From NCBI GenBank assembly GCA_910588505.1, contig CAJUPQ010000062.1, forward strand, positions 1 to 21,337: 21,337 nucleotides of DNA, in the 5' to 3' direction. The notes below the pieces were generated by a model. It was not told the DNA's origin. It worked only from the letters and a program-made list of their open reading frames with translations, and searched no databases. Position numbers and translations under genes: made by a program. The stretch comes from an uncultured Hungatella sp. (GTDB taxonomy: Bacteria; Bacillota; Clostridia; Lachnospirales; Lachnospiraceae). Positions 13,989 through 21,337 of this stretch are shown in pieces. Within the stretch, counting starts at the first letter, position 1; the number at the start of each line of letters is the position of its first letter.

Positions 13989-15236
13989 ATGGTAGTTGAG
14001 CTGTTGAGCGTGGGGACGGAACTTCTCATGGGGAGCATTGTCAACACCAACGCTCAGTTTTTGGCTGAAAGGTGCGCGCGTTTGGGGGTGTCCGTGTTTT
14101 GCCAGACTGTGGTGGGGGATAACCCGGGGAGGCTTAGAGAGGCGGTGGATACGGCGGTTTCCAGGTCGGATATGGTTATCCTCACAGGCGGGCTGGGGCC
14201 TACGGAGGATGATCTGACGAAGGAGATCTGTGCCCAGGCCTTCGGGTGGCCTTTGGTGGAGGACGGCCATACCAGGGAGCGGATCCAGGGATTTTTTAAG
14301 AACAGCATCTACAAGGTGATCCCAGAGAATAACTGGAAGCAGGCTATGATCCCCCAGGGCGCTCTGGTCCTTGACAATGACAACGGCACGGCTCCCGGGC
14401 TTATTATGGAAAAGGACGGGAAGCGGCTGATCCTGCTGCCGGGGCCTCCCAATGAGATGATCCCTCTGTTTAACAACCAGGTGGAGCCGTATCTTCGGAA
14501 GCTGAGACCGGGATTTCTGGTGACCAGGATGGTGAAAGTCTGCGGCGTGGGGGAGAGCCAGGTGGAGGACATGCTTCTGGATCTGATCGACGGCCAGTCA
14601 AATCCTACCATCGCCACCTACGCTAAGACCGGAGAAGTCCATGTGCGGGTGACAGCTTCGGCCTCAGACGAGGAGACCGGGGACAAGCTGATAAAACCTG
14701 TGGTGAAGGAGATAAAGAAACGGCTGGGCAGAGCCGTGTACTCTGTGAGGGAGGAGGAGACTCTGGAGATGACCCTGGTACGGCTTTTGAAAAAGCATGA
14801 GCTGACCGTGGCCACGGCGGAGTCCTGTACCGGCGGCCTGGTGGCGTCCCGGATCGTCAATGTATCCGGCGCGTCGGACGTGTTCAAGGAGGGATTTGTG
14901 ACCTACTCCAACAAGGCCAAGAGAAAGCACCTGGATGTGAGCAAGGGCACCCTGAAAAAGTATGGAGCAGTCAGCAGCCAGACAGCCCGGGAGATGGCCA
15001 TCGGCGGCGCTTTTGCCACGGATTCGGATGTGTGCGTGTCTGTCACCGGGATCGCCGGGCCTGACGGAGGCACGGAGGAGAAGCCTGTGGGCCTGGTGTA
15101 CATGGCCTGCTGCTTTAAGGACAAGGTGACGGTTGAGAAGTACCAGTTTAAGGGGAACCGGGATAAGGTGCGGGAACACGCCGCGGTCAGGGCTCTGGAT
15201 CTGGTAAGGCGGACAGTGCTGGAGAATTGCGAGTAA
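13989..15236 (+). CDS. cinA: CinA family nicotinamide-nucleotide amidohydrolase
   Basis: CinA proteins recycle pyridine nucleotides: the N-terminal MoCF-like domain acts on ADP-ribose or NAD-type pyrophosphates and the C-terminal PncC domain deamidates NMN. The protein has 415 residues, the usual length. The N-terminal domain begins VVELLSVGTELLMGSIVNTNAQFLA and contains TGGLGPTEDDLTKE and LPGPPNEM. The C-terminal domain has TVATAESCTGGLVASRI and SVTGIAGPDGGTEEKPVG. ATG 13989 follows the pgsA stop by one base, with AGAAGGGA upstream. In many relatives recA comes next; here two unrecognised genes and a sporulation pair follow instead. Confidence 0.95.
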   Translation: MVVELLSVGTELLMGSIVNTNAQFLAERCARLGVSVFCQTVVGDNPGRLREAVDTAVSRSDMVILTGGLGPTEDDLTKEICAQAFGWPLVEDGHTRERIQGFFKNSIYKVIPENNWKQAMIPQGALVLDNDNGTAPGLIMEKDGKRLILLPGPPNEMIPLFNNQVEPYLRKLRPGFLVTRMVKVCGVGESQVEDMLLDLIDGQSNPTIATYAKTGEVHVRVTASASDEETGDKLIKPVVKEIKKRLGRAVYSVREEETLEMTLVRLLKKHELTVATAESCTGGLVASRIVNVSGASDVFKEGFVTYSNKAKRKHLDVSKGTLKKYGAVSSQTAREMAIGGAFATDSDVCVSVTGIAGPDGGTEEKPVGLVYMACCFKDKVTVEKYQFKGNRDKVREHAAVRALDLVRRTVLENCE

Positions 15237-15238
15237 GG

Positions 15239-15360
15239 ATGGGAAAAGGCGTCGGAGACGGGTGCTGTTGACGGGTATGCGGATTTGCGCGGCGAGATGG
15301 GCAAGGTGTGATGGGAAAAGACGCCGGAGACAGGCGTTGTTGACAGGGGGTACGGATTTG
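15239..15360 (+). repeat. Imperfect direct repeat, ~50 bp with 71-bp period
   Basis: GATGGGAAAAGGCGTCGGAG (15239 onward) recurs as GATGGGAAAAGACGCCGGAG (15310 onward). The similarity continues for about 50 bases through GTTGAC and GGATTTG. The second copy ends at the probable TTG start codon of the next gene, so the duplication has copied that gene's upstream region. Confidence 0.7.
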
Positions 15361-16683
15361 GAGAACAGAGCAAGAAAAAAGAAGATATCAGCGGCATACC
15401 GTTACTGTTTTTCCGGGCTGGTGTTGCAGCTGTGGCTTTACTGTGAGGAAAGGCTGGTGGGCCAAAGGGACATTTCCCGGGAGGAGCTGGCTGTGGGGCA
15501 GGAACTGACCGGGATCCTGCAGGCGTTTTTGGAAAGAGGGGACGAGGCTCAGGGGGCGGAGGTTCAAGAGTCGCAGGCTTTTGAGCGGCTTAAGAGCCTG
15601 CGGGACAGGATCATCGGCAGGGTGGAGATTCTGACGGCGTTTTCCGACTGTTTCCAGATCTATGAGTACGTGCTGAACCGGGTGGAGCGGCGTTTTGTGA
15701 CCTTGGATGATTCGAGGTACACCCCAGAGGAGCTGGCCTCCTCTTTGGTGGAGACCATGGCGGCCATGGGGGACGGGGTTCAGAGAAACGGATTCTTAAA
15801 GGATATTGTGTCCCAGCTTCCGGTTCGTTTTACAAAAAAGAAGTTTTACGCCATGGTGACGGAGCGGCTTACCACCTATGTGGGGCTGAACCGGGGCGGC
15901 GTGGAGGACTATCTTTCCATGCTGCGAGGGTCGGCGATGGTCTCCCTGCCGGAGGGAATGGAGGGGGAGGAGGAGTTATTTTCCAGTCTTGCATGTCTGC
16001 GCCAGGCGGATTACAGAAATCTTGACCGGGAGGGATATGAGAGGTGCAGGGCTTCTTTTGAGGAGGGCAGCATGCTCCTGACAGAGAAAATGGACTATTA
16101 CCTGTCTGTGGAGCAGATGGTCAATGACCTGTATGTGGTGTTTTTGACCCAGGGGGAAAGGATGACGGACGCTTTGAAGGATATGCGCTTTAGAACCAGC
16201 GCGGCCCGCATTCTGGAGGCTCTGGAGCAGGAGAACCGGGAGTTCTTTGAGAAGGAAGAATTTCTGATCCACATGGAGGGGATCCAGGAGGCAGCCATGA
16301 ACCTGGTGATGGCAGGCAGCGGGGAGAGGGACGAGATTCTGGACAAGGTGGACCGGCTGCTGTCGGGAAGTCATTTTATGTCCGTTGAGCCGGAGGCGGT
16401 CCGGGACGAGGAGGCGGACAGGGGATGGATCGACCAGAAAGCCCGGGAGTTTTGTCAGGACATGGACGGTCTGTTTGGAAACGTTCCAAAGGCTGTGGCC
16501 CGGGCGGTCATGGCAAAGGTGATCTCCAGCCTTCCCCTGGTGTTTCGGGACAGCATGGAGGTGGAGGAGTACATCCGCTCCAGTCTGGACAGCTGCACCG
16601 ACTTTGCGGAGCGGGAAGCGTCTATGGAGCTGCTGGAAAGCCAGCTGAGAGAGCAGAGGTTGATGAACCATGTTCTGGTATAG
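15358..16683 (+). CDS. Hypothetical protein, largely helical
   Basis: I do not recognise this protein. From the TTG at 15358, preceded by AGGGGG, it has 441 residues beginning (M)ENRARKKKISAAYRYC. The frame is open upstream to an ATG at 15262, but that would include the direct-repeat region and lacks a good ribosome site. The composition is rich in Glu, Leu and Arg, with no signal peptide or clear membrane helix, so it should be a soluble, mostly alpha-helical cytoplasmic protein. Notable stretches are FSDCFQIYEYVLNRVERRF, VSQLPVRFTKKKFYAMV and the C-terminal SMELLESQLREQRLMNHVLV. Its end overlaps the next small gene by 14 bases, which suggests that the two act together. Position between cinA and the DUF2953/gerW pair hints at a sporulation-related role, but that is only context. 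Confidence 0.75.
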   Translation: MENRARKKKISAAYRYCFSGLVLQLWLYCEERLVGQRDISREELAVGQELTGILQAFLERGDEAQGAEVQESQAFERLKSLRDRIIGRVEILTAFSDCFQIYEYVLNRVERRFVTLDDSRYTPEELASSLVETMAAMGDGVQRNGFLKDIVSQLPVRFTKKKFYAMVTERLTTYVGLNRGGVEDYLSMLRGSAMVSLPEGMEGEEELFSSLACLRQADYRNLDREGYERCRASFEEGSMLLTEKMDYYLSVEQMVNDLYVVFLTQGERMTDALKDMRFRTSAARILEALEQENREFFEKEEFLIHMEGIQEAAMNLVMAGSGERDEILDKVDRLLSGSHFMSVEPEAVRDEEADRGWIDQKAREFCQDMDGLFGNVPKAVARAVMAKVISSLPLVFRDSMEVEEYIRSSLDSCTDFAEREASMELLESQLREQRLMNHVLV

Positions 16684-16984
16684 GCACTTGTATGTTGGAA
16701 AGAAGGCGAAACGGCACCGCGCTTCCATTATACGCAGCATCCGGGAGAAAAAGTACCGTCCGGGGGTCTACGTGATTACACCCCCGTCAAATGGGAATAA
16801 TATCCTTGATATTTATCCCGGATACATGCTCCTTTTGGGGCAGTTTCGGGAGACGGAATTTTCCATTCTGGGCATTGCCCTGGGATATCAGGAGGCTTTG
16901 GGGCTTGCGGGGACTATTGTAAATGACATGTACAGGCTGACAGGCGGATTCTGTCTTGACGAATTTTTGGCGGAAAGGGGCTAA
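16670..16984 (+). CDS. Hypothetical protein (104 aa), coupled to the upstream gene
   Basis: I do not recognise the family. The small basic protein begins MFWYRHLYVGKKAKRHRA and contains RPGVYVITPPSNGNNILDIYP, followed by a helical C-terminal half (ILGIALGYQEALGLAGTIVNDMY). It is compact, with no membrane segment and no cysteine motif, and looks like a folded domain. It starts inside the last codons of the preceding gene and ends 11 bases before the DUF2953 gene, so all three are probably co-transcribed. The well-formed hydrophobic pattern makes it very likely a real gene. Confidence 0.75.
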   Translation: MFWYRHLYVGKKAKRHRASIIRSIREKKYRPGVYVITPPSNGNNILDIYPGYMLLLGQFRETEFSILGIALGYQEALGLAGTIVNDMYRLTGGFCLDEFLAERG

Positions 16985-16995
16985 CGTGTGATCAA

Positions 16996-18324
16996 ATGCT
17001 TCCGATTCTATTGATGATATTAAAGATTCTTGGAATTGTGATCCTGGTGGTTCTGGGGCTGATTGCCGCAGTCCTTTTTCTGGTGCTGTTGGCGCCTGTC
17101 CGGTACGGCGTGTCAGGGTCTTATTACGGAAAGCCCCAGGGGACCGTGAAGATTACCTGGCTTTTTCACGCCCTGTCCGTGAAGGTTACATATGAGGATG
17201 GGCTGGATGTGACGGTGCGGGTGCTGGGAAAGGTGGTATTTCAGAGGAAAGAGGAAGGGGCAAAGGTCAGTGAGGAGTTAAAGGAGGGCCTTAAGGACGG
17301 AGCCGGAAAGGTTATGGATCTGGCGGAGGATAGCCTTGGGGTGGACTTTGTGGAGACGGCGGATGAAGAGGATGCAGGATGGATGAGGGACGACCCCAGG
17401 GGGGATGGGGAGGAAGGACAGGAGAGGTCAGAGGCCGGAGGGGATGAGACGGCTGGGCGGCAGAGGCCGGAGGTTGGGGAAAAAGAAGAGTCTAAAGAGG
17501 ATCAGAAGGCCGGGCAGCGGATGTCAGAGACAGGAGAAGACGAAGAGCGGGACAGCCAGCGGGAGGATACAGGAGAGAAGAGAGGACGGTCAGATCAGCG
17601 GGCGGAGACGTTTGGCAAAGACGTGTTGACAGCGGATGTCCGGGATGGTGGAGAAAACACCCAGGAGTGTCTGAACCAGGAGCAGCCGGAAGAATGGGAA
17701 GAGAAGAATGGGGGAAACAGAGAGAAGGGAGCAGGACGAAGGAGGAAGCGATGCCGCAGAAGCGGCCGTTCCAAAAAGAAGTGCAAAAGGGATACAGAGA
17801 GAAGCCGCGGCAATGATGGAAAAAAGGGAATGGGTGATGACGGCTTTTTTGACATAGAAGACCAGGAGGAGGCGCGTAAATCCTCGGAAGGCGGATTGAC
17901 AGGCAAGGCAAAGCAGGCCGCAGAGTCTGTGAAAACTGCCTGGTCCAGGATGGAGGAGTACAAGGAAAAGGCTATCTCCTTCTGGAATGATGAGAGGAAT
18001 CAGAAGACCATAAGGGTCATTCTCCGCCAGATCAAGGCAATCATCCGCCACATCCTCCCAAGGAAGGTTCGGGGAAAGGCGGTTTTCGGATTTGACGACC
18101 CCGCGACTACAGGGAAGGTATTGTCAGGATTGAGCGTGGTCTATGCCTGGTACGGTGATAGGTTTGAGATCGTGCCGGTATTTGACCGGAAGATACTGGA
18201 AGTGGAAGGGAGCCTGAAAGGCCGGGTGCAGGCAGGAACCCTGTTGGCCCGGTGCGTTCGGGTTTTATTGGATAAAAATTTCAGAAGGCTGTTGTGGGGC
18301 TTTCTTAAGAATGGAGGAAAATAA
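16996..18324 (+). CDS. DUF2953 domain-containing protein (YtfI-like) with large charged insertion
   Basis: DUF2953 proteins accompany gerW/ytfJ in spore formers; their role is unknown. The 442-residue protein begins with a membrane segment (about residues 5-33) and the typical LAPVRYGVSGSYYG and VKITWLFHALSVKVTYEDG strands. The conserved C-terminal part resumes at about residue 305 with the stretches around RQIKAIIRHILPRKVRGKA and FGFDDPATTGKVLSGLSVVY. Family members are usually 200-250 residues. Here about 190 extra residues (roughly 100-290) lie between the two parts. They are very rich in Glu, Gly, Arg, Lys and Asp with no hydrophobic core, so they are probably disordered. The frame is intact throughout. 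It ends two bases before gerW. Confidence 0.85.
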   Translation: MLPILLMILKILGIVILVVLGLIAAVLFLVLLAPVRYGVSGSYYGKPQGTVKITWLFHALSVKVTYEDGLDVTVRVLGKVVFQRKEEGAKVSEELKEGLKDGAGKVMDLAEDSLGVDFVETADEEDAGWMRDDPRGDGEEGQERSEAGGDETAGRQRPEVGEKEESKEDQKAGQRMSETGEDEERDSQREDTGEKRGRSDQRAETFGKDVLTADVRDGGENTQECLNQEQPEEWEEKNGGNREKGAGRRRKRCRRSGRSKKKCKRDTERSRGNDGKKGMGDDGFFDIEDQEEARKSSEGGLTGKAKQAAESVKTAWSRMEEYKEKAISFWNDERNQKTIRVILRQIKAIIRHILPRKVRGKAVFGFDDPATTGKVLSGLSVVYAWYGDRFEIVPVFDRKILEVEGSLKGRVQAGTLLARCVRVLLDKNFRRLLWGFLKNGGK

Positions 18325-18326
18325 CG

Positions 18327-18758
18327 ATGGCAGAGATCAAGACAGGGGGACAGGGCGGATTTTCAGCGGCAGTGGAGGCGCTGTTTCAGGGCATGGACCA
18401 TCTGGTGGCTACGAAGACAGTGGTGGGGGACGCGGTCCGGGTGGACGATGCCATTATCCTGCCGCTGATGGATGTGGCCTGCGGCATGGCTGCAGGGACA
18501 TTTGCGGAGAACGCCAAGAATAAGGGGGCCGGAGGCATGAGCGCGAAGCTAAGCCCAAGCGCCATCCTGGTGATCCAGAACGGGTCCACGCGGCTGGTGA
18601 ACATCAAGAACCAAAATACGGTGAATAAGATGCTGGACATGGTGCCTGACCTTGTGAATCGGTTTACAGGGGGAAAGGTGACGGTGGGGGAGCCGTTTTC
18701 GGCGGATGCGGTGAAAACAGCTGAGGAGATGGCCGAGAGTAAGGGAGACTTGGCATAG
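18327..18758 (+). CDS. ytfJ: GerW family sporulation protein (YtfJ)
   Basis: GerW/YtfJ-family proteins are made during sporulation; in Bacillus subtilis GerW is needed for proper spore germination. The 143-residue protein shows the family pattern: an N-terminal helix, VVGDAVRVDDAIILPLMDVACGMAAGTF, GGMSAKLSPSAILVI and NTVNKMLDMVPDLVNRF. ATG 18327 follows GGAGG. It lies directly after the DUF2953 gene, the same pairing as ytfI-ytfJ in Bacillus, which supports both assignments and indicates a spore-forming host. Confidence 0.93.
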   Translation: MAEIKTGGQGGFSAAVEALFQGMDHLVATKTVVGDAVRVDDAIILPLMDVACGMAAGTFAENAKNKGAGGMSAKLSPSAILVIQNGSTRLVNIKNQNTVNKMLDMVPDLVNRFTGGKVTVGEPFSADAVKTAEEMAESKGDLA

Positions 18759-18827
18759 AGACAGGCTCAGGTGCATAGGATAAAGTGTAGTTTATTACAG
18801 CTTAATATCATGAAGGCAGGGATTTTT

Positions 18828-18968
18828 ATGAGACGACTGTGCGGCCTGATCCTTTTTTGTGTTGGGGTGGGGATGGCGATCAAGGTTCTGATCCCCACAA
18901 CGCTGGCATTGCTGATCTTTATTATCGGGCTTATGACATTGGGGTATCATTTGTTTTGTCGGTGTTAG
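18828..18968 (+). CDS. Small membrane protein (46 aa)
   Basis: The short gene encodes MRRLCGLILFCVGVGMAIKV followed by a second hydrophobic stretch (ALLIFIIGLMTLGYHLF), so probably two membrane helices with a short tail ending CRC. I chose ATG 18828 because AGGGA lies five bases upstream; an in-frame ATG at 18771 would add unlikely sequence. The function is unknown. It is the last gene of the GC-rich block; the composition becomes AT-rich just after it. Confidence 0.6.
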   Translation: MRRLCGLILFCVGVGMAIKVLIPTTLALLIFIIGLMTLGYHLFCRC

Positions 18969-18994
18969 AGTGGGGCGGCATCTGTTGTGGATGA

Positions 18995-19189
18995 AGGAAG
19001 AATTATTTTGCGGCAGGTGCCGCTTTTAAAGAGTTTGAGATTTTGCGTGATCAGCTAAACAAGCTATGTGATCATTTAAATTTGGAGATAGGACGCTGGA
19101 ATTATTATTCACAGAATGAGCAGAAGATAGAAGATGTATCATCTAAAAGTGTTTCATTGAATGCAAGTATGAAAGCTAAAGGAGCGTAG
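18995..19189 (+). pseudogene. Possible gene remnant in AT-rich region
   Basis: An open stretch of 64 codons has no ATG start and begins right after a TGA. It reads like real protein, for example FKEFEILRDQLNKLCDHL and IGRWNYYSQNEQKIEDV. In another frame ATG 18991 gives MKEELF and then soon stops, so a single frameshift near 19010 could join the two. I do not recognise the family. A short GC-rich palindrome (GCGGC-AGGT-GCCGC, 19010-19023, followed by TTTT) overlaps its start and could instead be a weak terminator for the upstream genes. Confidence 0.35.
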
Positions 19190-19213
19190 TTGAAGTCAGC
19201 TGTGATTTTTGTT

Positions 19214-19249
19214 CTATATAAAGTCAATATTGTACAATAACATCCCCAG
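19214..19249 (+). promoter_or_regulatory. Possible promoter for the gmd leader
   Basis: TTGTTC and TACAAT are separated by 18 bases in the AT-rich stretch just before the leader terminator. The -35 match is modest. Without a second promoter downstream, gmd transcripts would begin here and meet the terminator hairpin first. Confidence 0.35.
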
Positions 19250-19283
19250 ATTGCCAATTCCAATTCGGGGATATTTTTTATAC
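19250..19283 (+). terminator. Intrinsic terminator upstream of gmd
   Basis: ATCCCC pairs with GGGGAT and, after an A/C mismatch, GATTG pairs with CAATT (one G-T pair) around a CCAATTC loop. The hairpin is followed by ATTTTTTAT. It ends about 40 bases before the gmd ATG. It may end upstream transcription or act as a leader terminator for the sugar-nucleotide genes. Confidence 0.7.
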
Positions 19284-19321
19284 AATAGCCGGTAGAAAAT
19301 AAGAAAGTAAAGGACATTATT

Positions 19322-20410
19322 ATGAAGAAAGCATTGATCACAGGTGTTACCGGCCAAGACGGTTCTTATTTATCAGAATTTCTGTTGGAAAAAGGATATG
19401 AGGTTCATGGGATCATCCGTCGCTCTTCCGTGGACCGCAGGGAGCGGATCACCCATCTGGAAGGGAATAAAAATTTCCATCTTCATTACGGAGATATGGG
19501 GGATTCTATGAGTCTTGTGGCGGTTATCGGCGCGGTTCGTCCCGATGAGATCTACAACCTGGCAGCTCAAAGCCATGTGCAGGTTAGTTTTGATGTACCG
19601 GAGTTTACGGCGGATGTGGATGCCACTGGGGTTTTGCGGATTTTGGAGGCAGTGAGACTGACCGGGCAGACGGATACCTGCCGGATCTATCAGGCGTCTA
19701 CATCGGAGCTTTACGGAAAAGTGGAGGAGGTTCCACAGAATGAGGAAACGCCATTTCACCCTTACAGTCCCTATGCTGTGGCAAAGCAATATGGGTTTTG
19801 GATCACAAAGGAGTACCGGGAGGCGTACCATATGTTTTGCTGTTCAGGGATCCTGTTCAACCACGAATCAGAGCGGCGGGGAGAGACATTTGTTACCAGG
19901 AAGATCACTCTGGCAGCGGCCAGGATCAAACAGGGAAAGCAAAATAGATTATTTCTGGGCAATTTATCTAGTTTAAGGGACTGGGGCTATGCCAAAGATT
20001 ATGTGGAGTGTATGTGGCTGATGCTTCAGAATAAAGAGCCAAAGGATTTTGTGATTGCTACAGGAAAACAGCACTCAGTTCGCGAATTTTGTCGGCTGGC
20101 GTTCCACTATGCTGGGATCGAGTTGGATTTTGAAGGAGAGGGTATGGAGGAGCGGGGCATAGACAGAGATACGGGAAAGGTGCTGGTGGAGGTATCGCCG
20201 GATTTCTATCGTCCCACAGATGTGGTAAACTTGTGGGGCGATCCGTTAAAGGCCAAAAGAGAACTGGGATGGGATCCTGCCAAGACTTCTTTTGAGCAGC
20301 TTGTACAGATCATGGTGCAGCACGATATGGAGAAGGTTGCTGTGGAACGGGCGGAGGAGAATCTTCGGTGTAATCTGGCGGAGTATCTGGAAAAAGGAGT
20401 TGTAAAATAA
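19322..20410 (+). CDS. gmd: GDP-mannose 4,6-dehydratase
   Basis: Gmd converts GDP-D-mannose to GDP-4-keto-6-deoxy-D-mannose, the first step towards GDP-L-fucose and related sugars for surface glycans. The 362-residue extended SDR has the NADP-binding GVTGQDGSY motif (G8, G11, G14), RRSS and YGDMGDS. It has catalytic Thr/Ser in STSELYGKV and Y151/K155 in YAVAK. NHESERRGETFVTRKIT and LRDWGYAKDYVE are specific to Gmd. It starts at ATG 19322 behind AAAGGA. The C-terminus is about 20 residues longer than the core family but otherwise normal. It is followed 33 bases later by a broken fcl gene, so the next pathway step is not made from this locus. Base composition is more AT-rich than in the cinA-gerW region. 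Confidence 0.96.
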   Translation: MKKALITGVTGQDGSYLSEFLLEKGYEVHGIIRRSSVDRRERITHLEGNKNFHLHYGDMGDSMSLVAVIGAVRPDEIYNLAAQSHVQVSFDVPEFTADVDATGVLRILEAVRLTGQTDTCRIYQASTSELYGKVEEVPQNEETPFHPYSPYAVAKQYGFWITKEYREAYHMFCCSGILFNHESERRGETFVTRKITLAAARIKQGKQNRLFLGNLSSLRDWGYAKDYVECMWLMLQNKEPKDFVIATGKQHSVREFCRLAFHYAGIELDFEGEGMEERGIDRDTGKVLVEVSPDFYRPTDVVNLWGDPLKAKRELGWDPAKTSFEQLVQIMVQHDMEKVAVERAEENLRCNLAEYLEKGVVK

Positions 20411-20443
20411 GCATCGATGAAATGAACGGAGAAAAGAAGTAGA

Positions 20444-20887
20444 ATGGAGAAGGATGCAAAGATATATGTGGCTGGGCATCAGGGTATGGTTGGATCTGCC
20501 ATTATTCGGGAACTTAGGAGGCAGGGTTATGAATCAATTGTGACCCGCACGCATCAGGAGTTGGACCTTTGCCGTCAGGAGGCGGTTGAGAGGTTTTTTG
20601 AGACGGAAAAGCCGGAATACGTATTTTTAGCGGCTGCCAGAGTAGGTGGTATTGGGGCAAATTCCGAGGCGTTGGCTGATTTTATGTATGACAATATGAT
20701 CCTTGAGATGAATGTGATTCATTCCGCGTGGAAAAATAACTGTAAAAAGCTGGAGTTTCTAGGCTCTTCCTGTATTTATCCCCGCATGGCTCCTCAGCCT
20801 ATGAAAGAAGACTGCCTGTTGACATCAGCCCTGGAGAAGACTATATCCGAGATATGCGCATCAATGAAAAGCTTAATGCGCTGCTGA
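20444..20887 (+). pseudogene. fcl: GDP-L-fucose synthase, truncated (3' part lost)
   Basis: The gene would encode the epimerase/reductase that makes GDP-L-fucose from the Gmd product. The N-terminal 133 residues are typical: AGHQGMVGSAI (NADP binding), ELDLCRQEAV, AAARVGGIGAN and GSSCIYPRMAPQPMKED (about 107-123), then LLTSALEKT. At about 20840 the similarity ends. The next 14 codons do not match, and the frame stops at 20887, giving 147 residues against about 310 for the family. The catalytic Tyr-x-x-x-Lys, normally just after this point, is missing, so the product cannot be active. From the break onward the DNA encodes part of an AraC-family regulator in another frame. Confidence 0.9.
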
Positions 20888-21273
20888 CTTATCTAATGAG
20901 TGAATCCTGGCATGCTGAAGCCAGGCGGGAGCAGGATGGGGAATATGGTGTCAAAGCGAAAATAGCTGTTCAGCAAGTAAAAGCTTATGTGGATGAGCAT
21001 TATCGTGAAAAACTTACATTGGAATCAGTGGCAGAAAGATTTTTTATCAATAAATACTATTTAGCCAGGTTGTTTAAAGATCAGTATGGAGTGACGCTTA
21101 ATGCATATGTGCAGCGGGTACGGATCACCCACGCAAAGCGGATGCTGCGGTTTACGGATGAAAAGATTGAAAATATTGGGATAAAGTGCGGGGTGGGAGA
21201 GTTGAGCTATTTTTCGCGGATCTTTAAAAAGGTGGAAGGTGTGAGCCCCAGGGAGTATCGAAGCATGTGGTAG
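20839..21273 (+). pseudogene. AraC-family transcriptional regulator, N-terminal domain missing
   Basis: The sequence encodes the linker and the complete C-terminal DNA-binding domain of an AraC/XylS-type regulator. The first helix-turn-helix is in LTLESVAERFFINKYYLARLF. The second is in IENIGIKCGVGELSYFSRIF, ending with the family signature KKVEGVSPREYRSMW. The N-terminal ligand-binding (cupin-like) domain is absent, and the frame enters from inside the fcl gene at about 20839 (DYIRDMRINEKL). An internal ATG at 20854 could give a 139-residue DNA-binding protein without a sensor domain, but I see no good ribosome site before it. The last 64 bases of the window hold no feature that I can support. 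Confidence 0.8.
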
Positions 21274-21337
21274 GGGATAAGAAGGTAGTGTAAAATAGTT
21301 TGTGTCTTTGGAAAAAAATGACTCCCTTTTGGTAAGA

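Noticed and set aside
1..21337. CRISPR arrays, tRNA or rRNA genes, or a complete phage-defence system
   Set aside because: No regularly spaced repeats, no tRNA-like cloverleaf and no defence gene cluster were seen; the Rpn-family gene alone does not make a system.

Overview
The window looks like a chromosomal segment of a spore-forming, fairly GC-rich Clostridia, most likely a Lachnospiraceae (Lachnoclostridium/Enterocloster-like). The reasons are clostridial-type housekeeping genes in the order yicC-gmk-rpoZ-rimO-pgsA-cinA, a DUF2953/GerW sporulation pair, an AgrC/AgrA-like LytTR two-component system, and strong AGGAGG ribosome sites. The assignment comes from reading sequence and gene order only; no database was searched.

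Layout. 1-1.8 kb: an IS transposase (IS4/IS1634-type DDE, YREK signature) whose 5' end lies outside the window, abutting a short relic of a short-chain dehydrogenase. 1.9-3.0 kb: an Rpn/PD-(D/E)XK-type protein with its own promoter and terminator. 3.05-3.95 kb: an SRAP (YedK/HMCES) protein with a non-canonical active site, followed by a ~180-bp imperfect inverted-repeat element. 4.0-6.9 kb: a probable operon of a small P-loop kinase, a LytTR response regulator and a GHKL sensor kinase. 7.1-7.6 kb: an orphan charged protein, then a strong terminator shared with the convergent ammonium transporter.

7.75-9.66 kb (minus strand): an ammonium transporter fused to a C-terminal PII domain. It is interrupted by an apparent one-base deletion in a short T run and is preceded by a promoter and an intrinsic terminator in its leader. 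9.84-18.8 kb (plus strand): housekeeping genes yicC, gmk, rpoZ (with a repetitive acidic tail), rimO, pgsA and cinA, then two unrecognised genes, a DUF2953 protein with a very large charged insertion, gerW, and a small membrane protein.

18.97-21.3 kb: a more AT-rich accessory region. A terminator-containing leader precedes gmd (GDP-mannose 4,6-dehydratase). A GDP-fucose synthase gene is cut after about 133 codons, just before its catalytic YxxxK motif, and is joined to the C-terminal half of an AraC-family regulator. As read, the GDP-L-fucose pathway is broken here.

I see no CRISPR array, tRNA, rRNA or complete new defence system. The most interesting points are the fcl/araC junction, the frameshifted Amt-PII gene with its leader terminator, the inverted-repeat element after the SRAP gene, the SRAP active-site change, and low-complexity or tandem-repeat insertions in several otherwise conserved proteins (sensor kinase, RpoZ, DUF2953, P-loop kinase).
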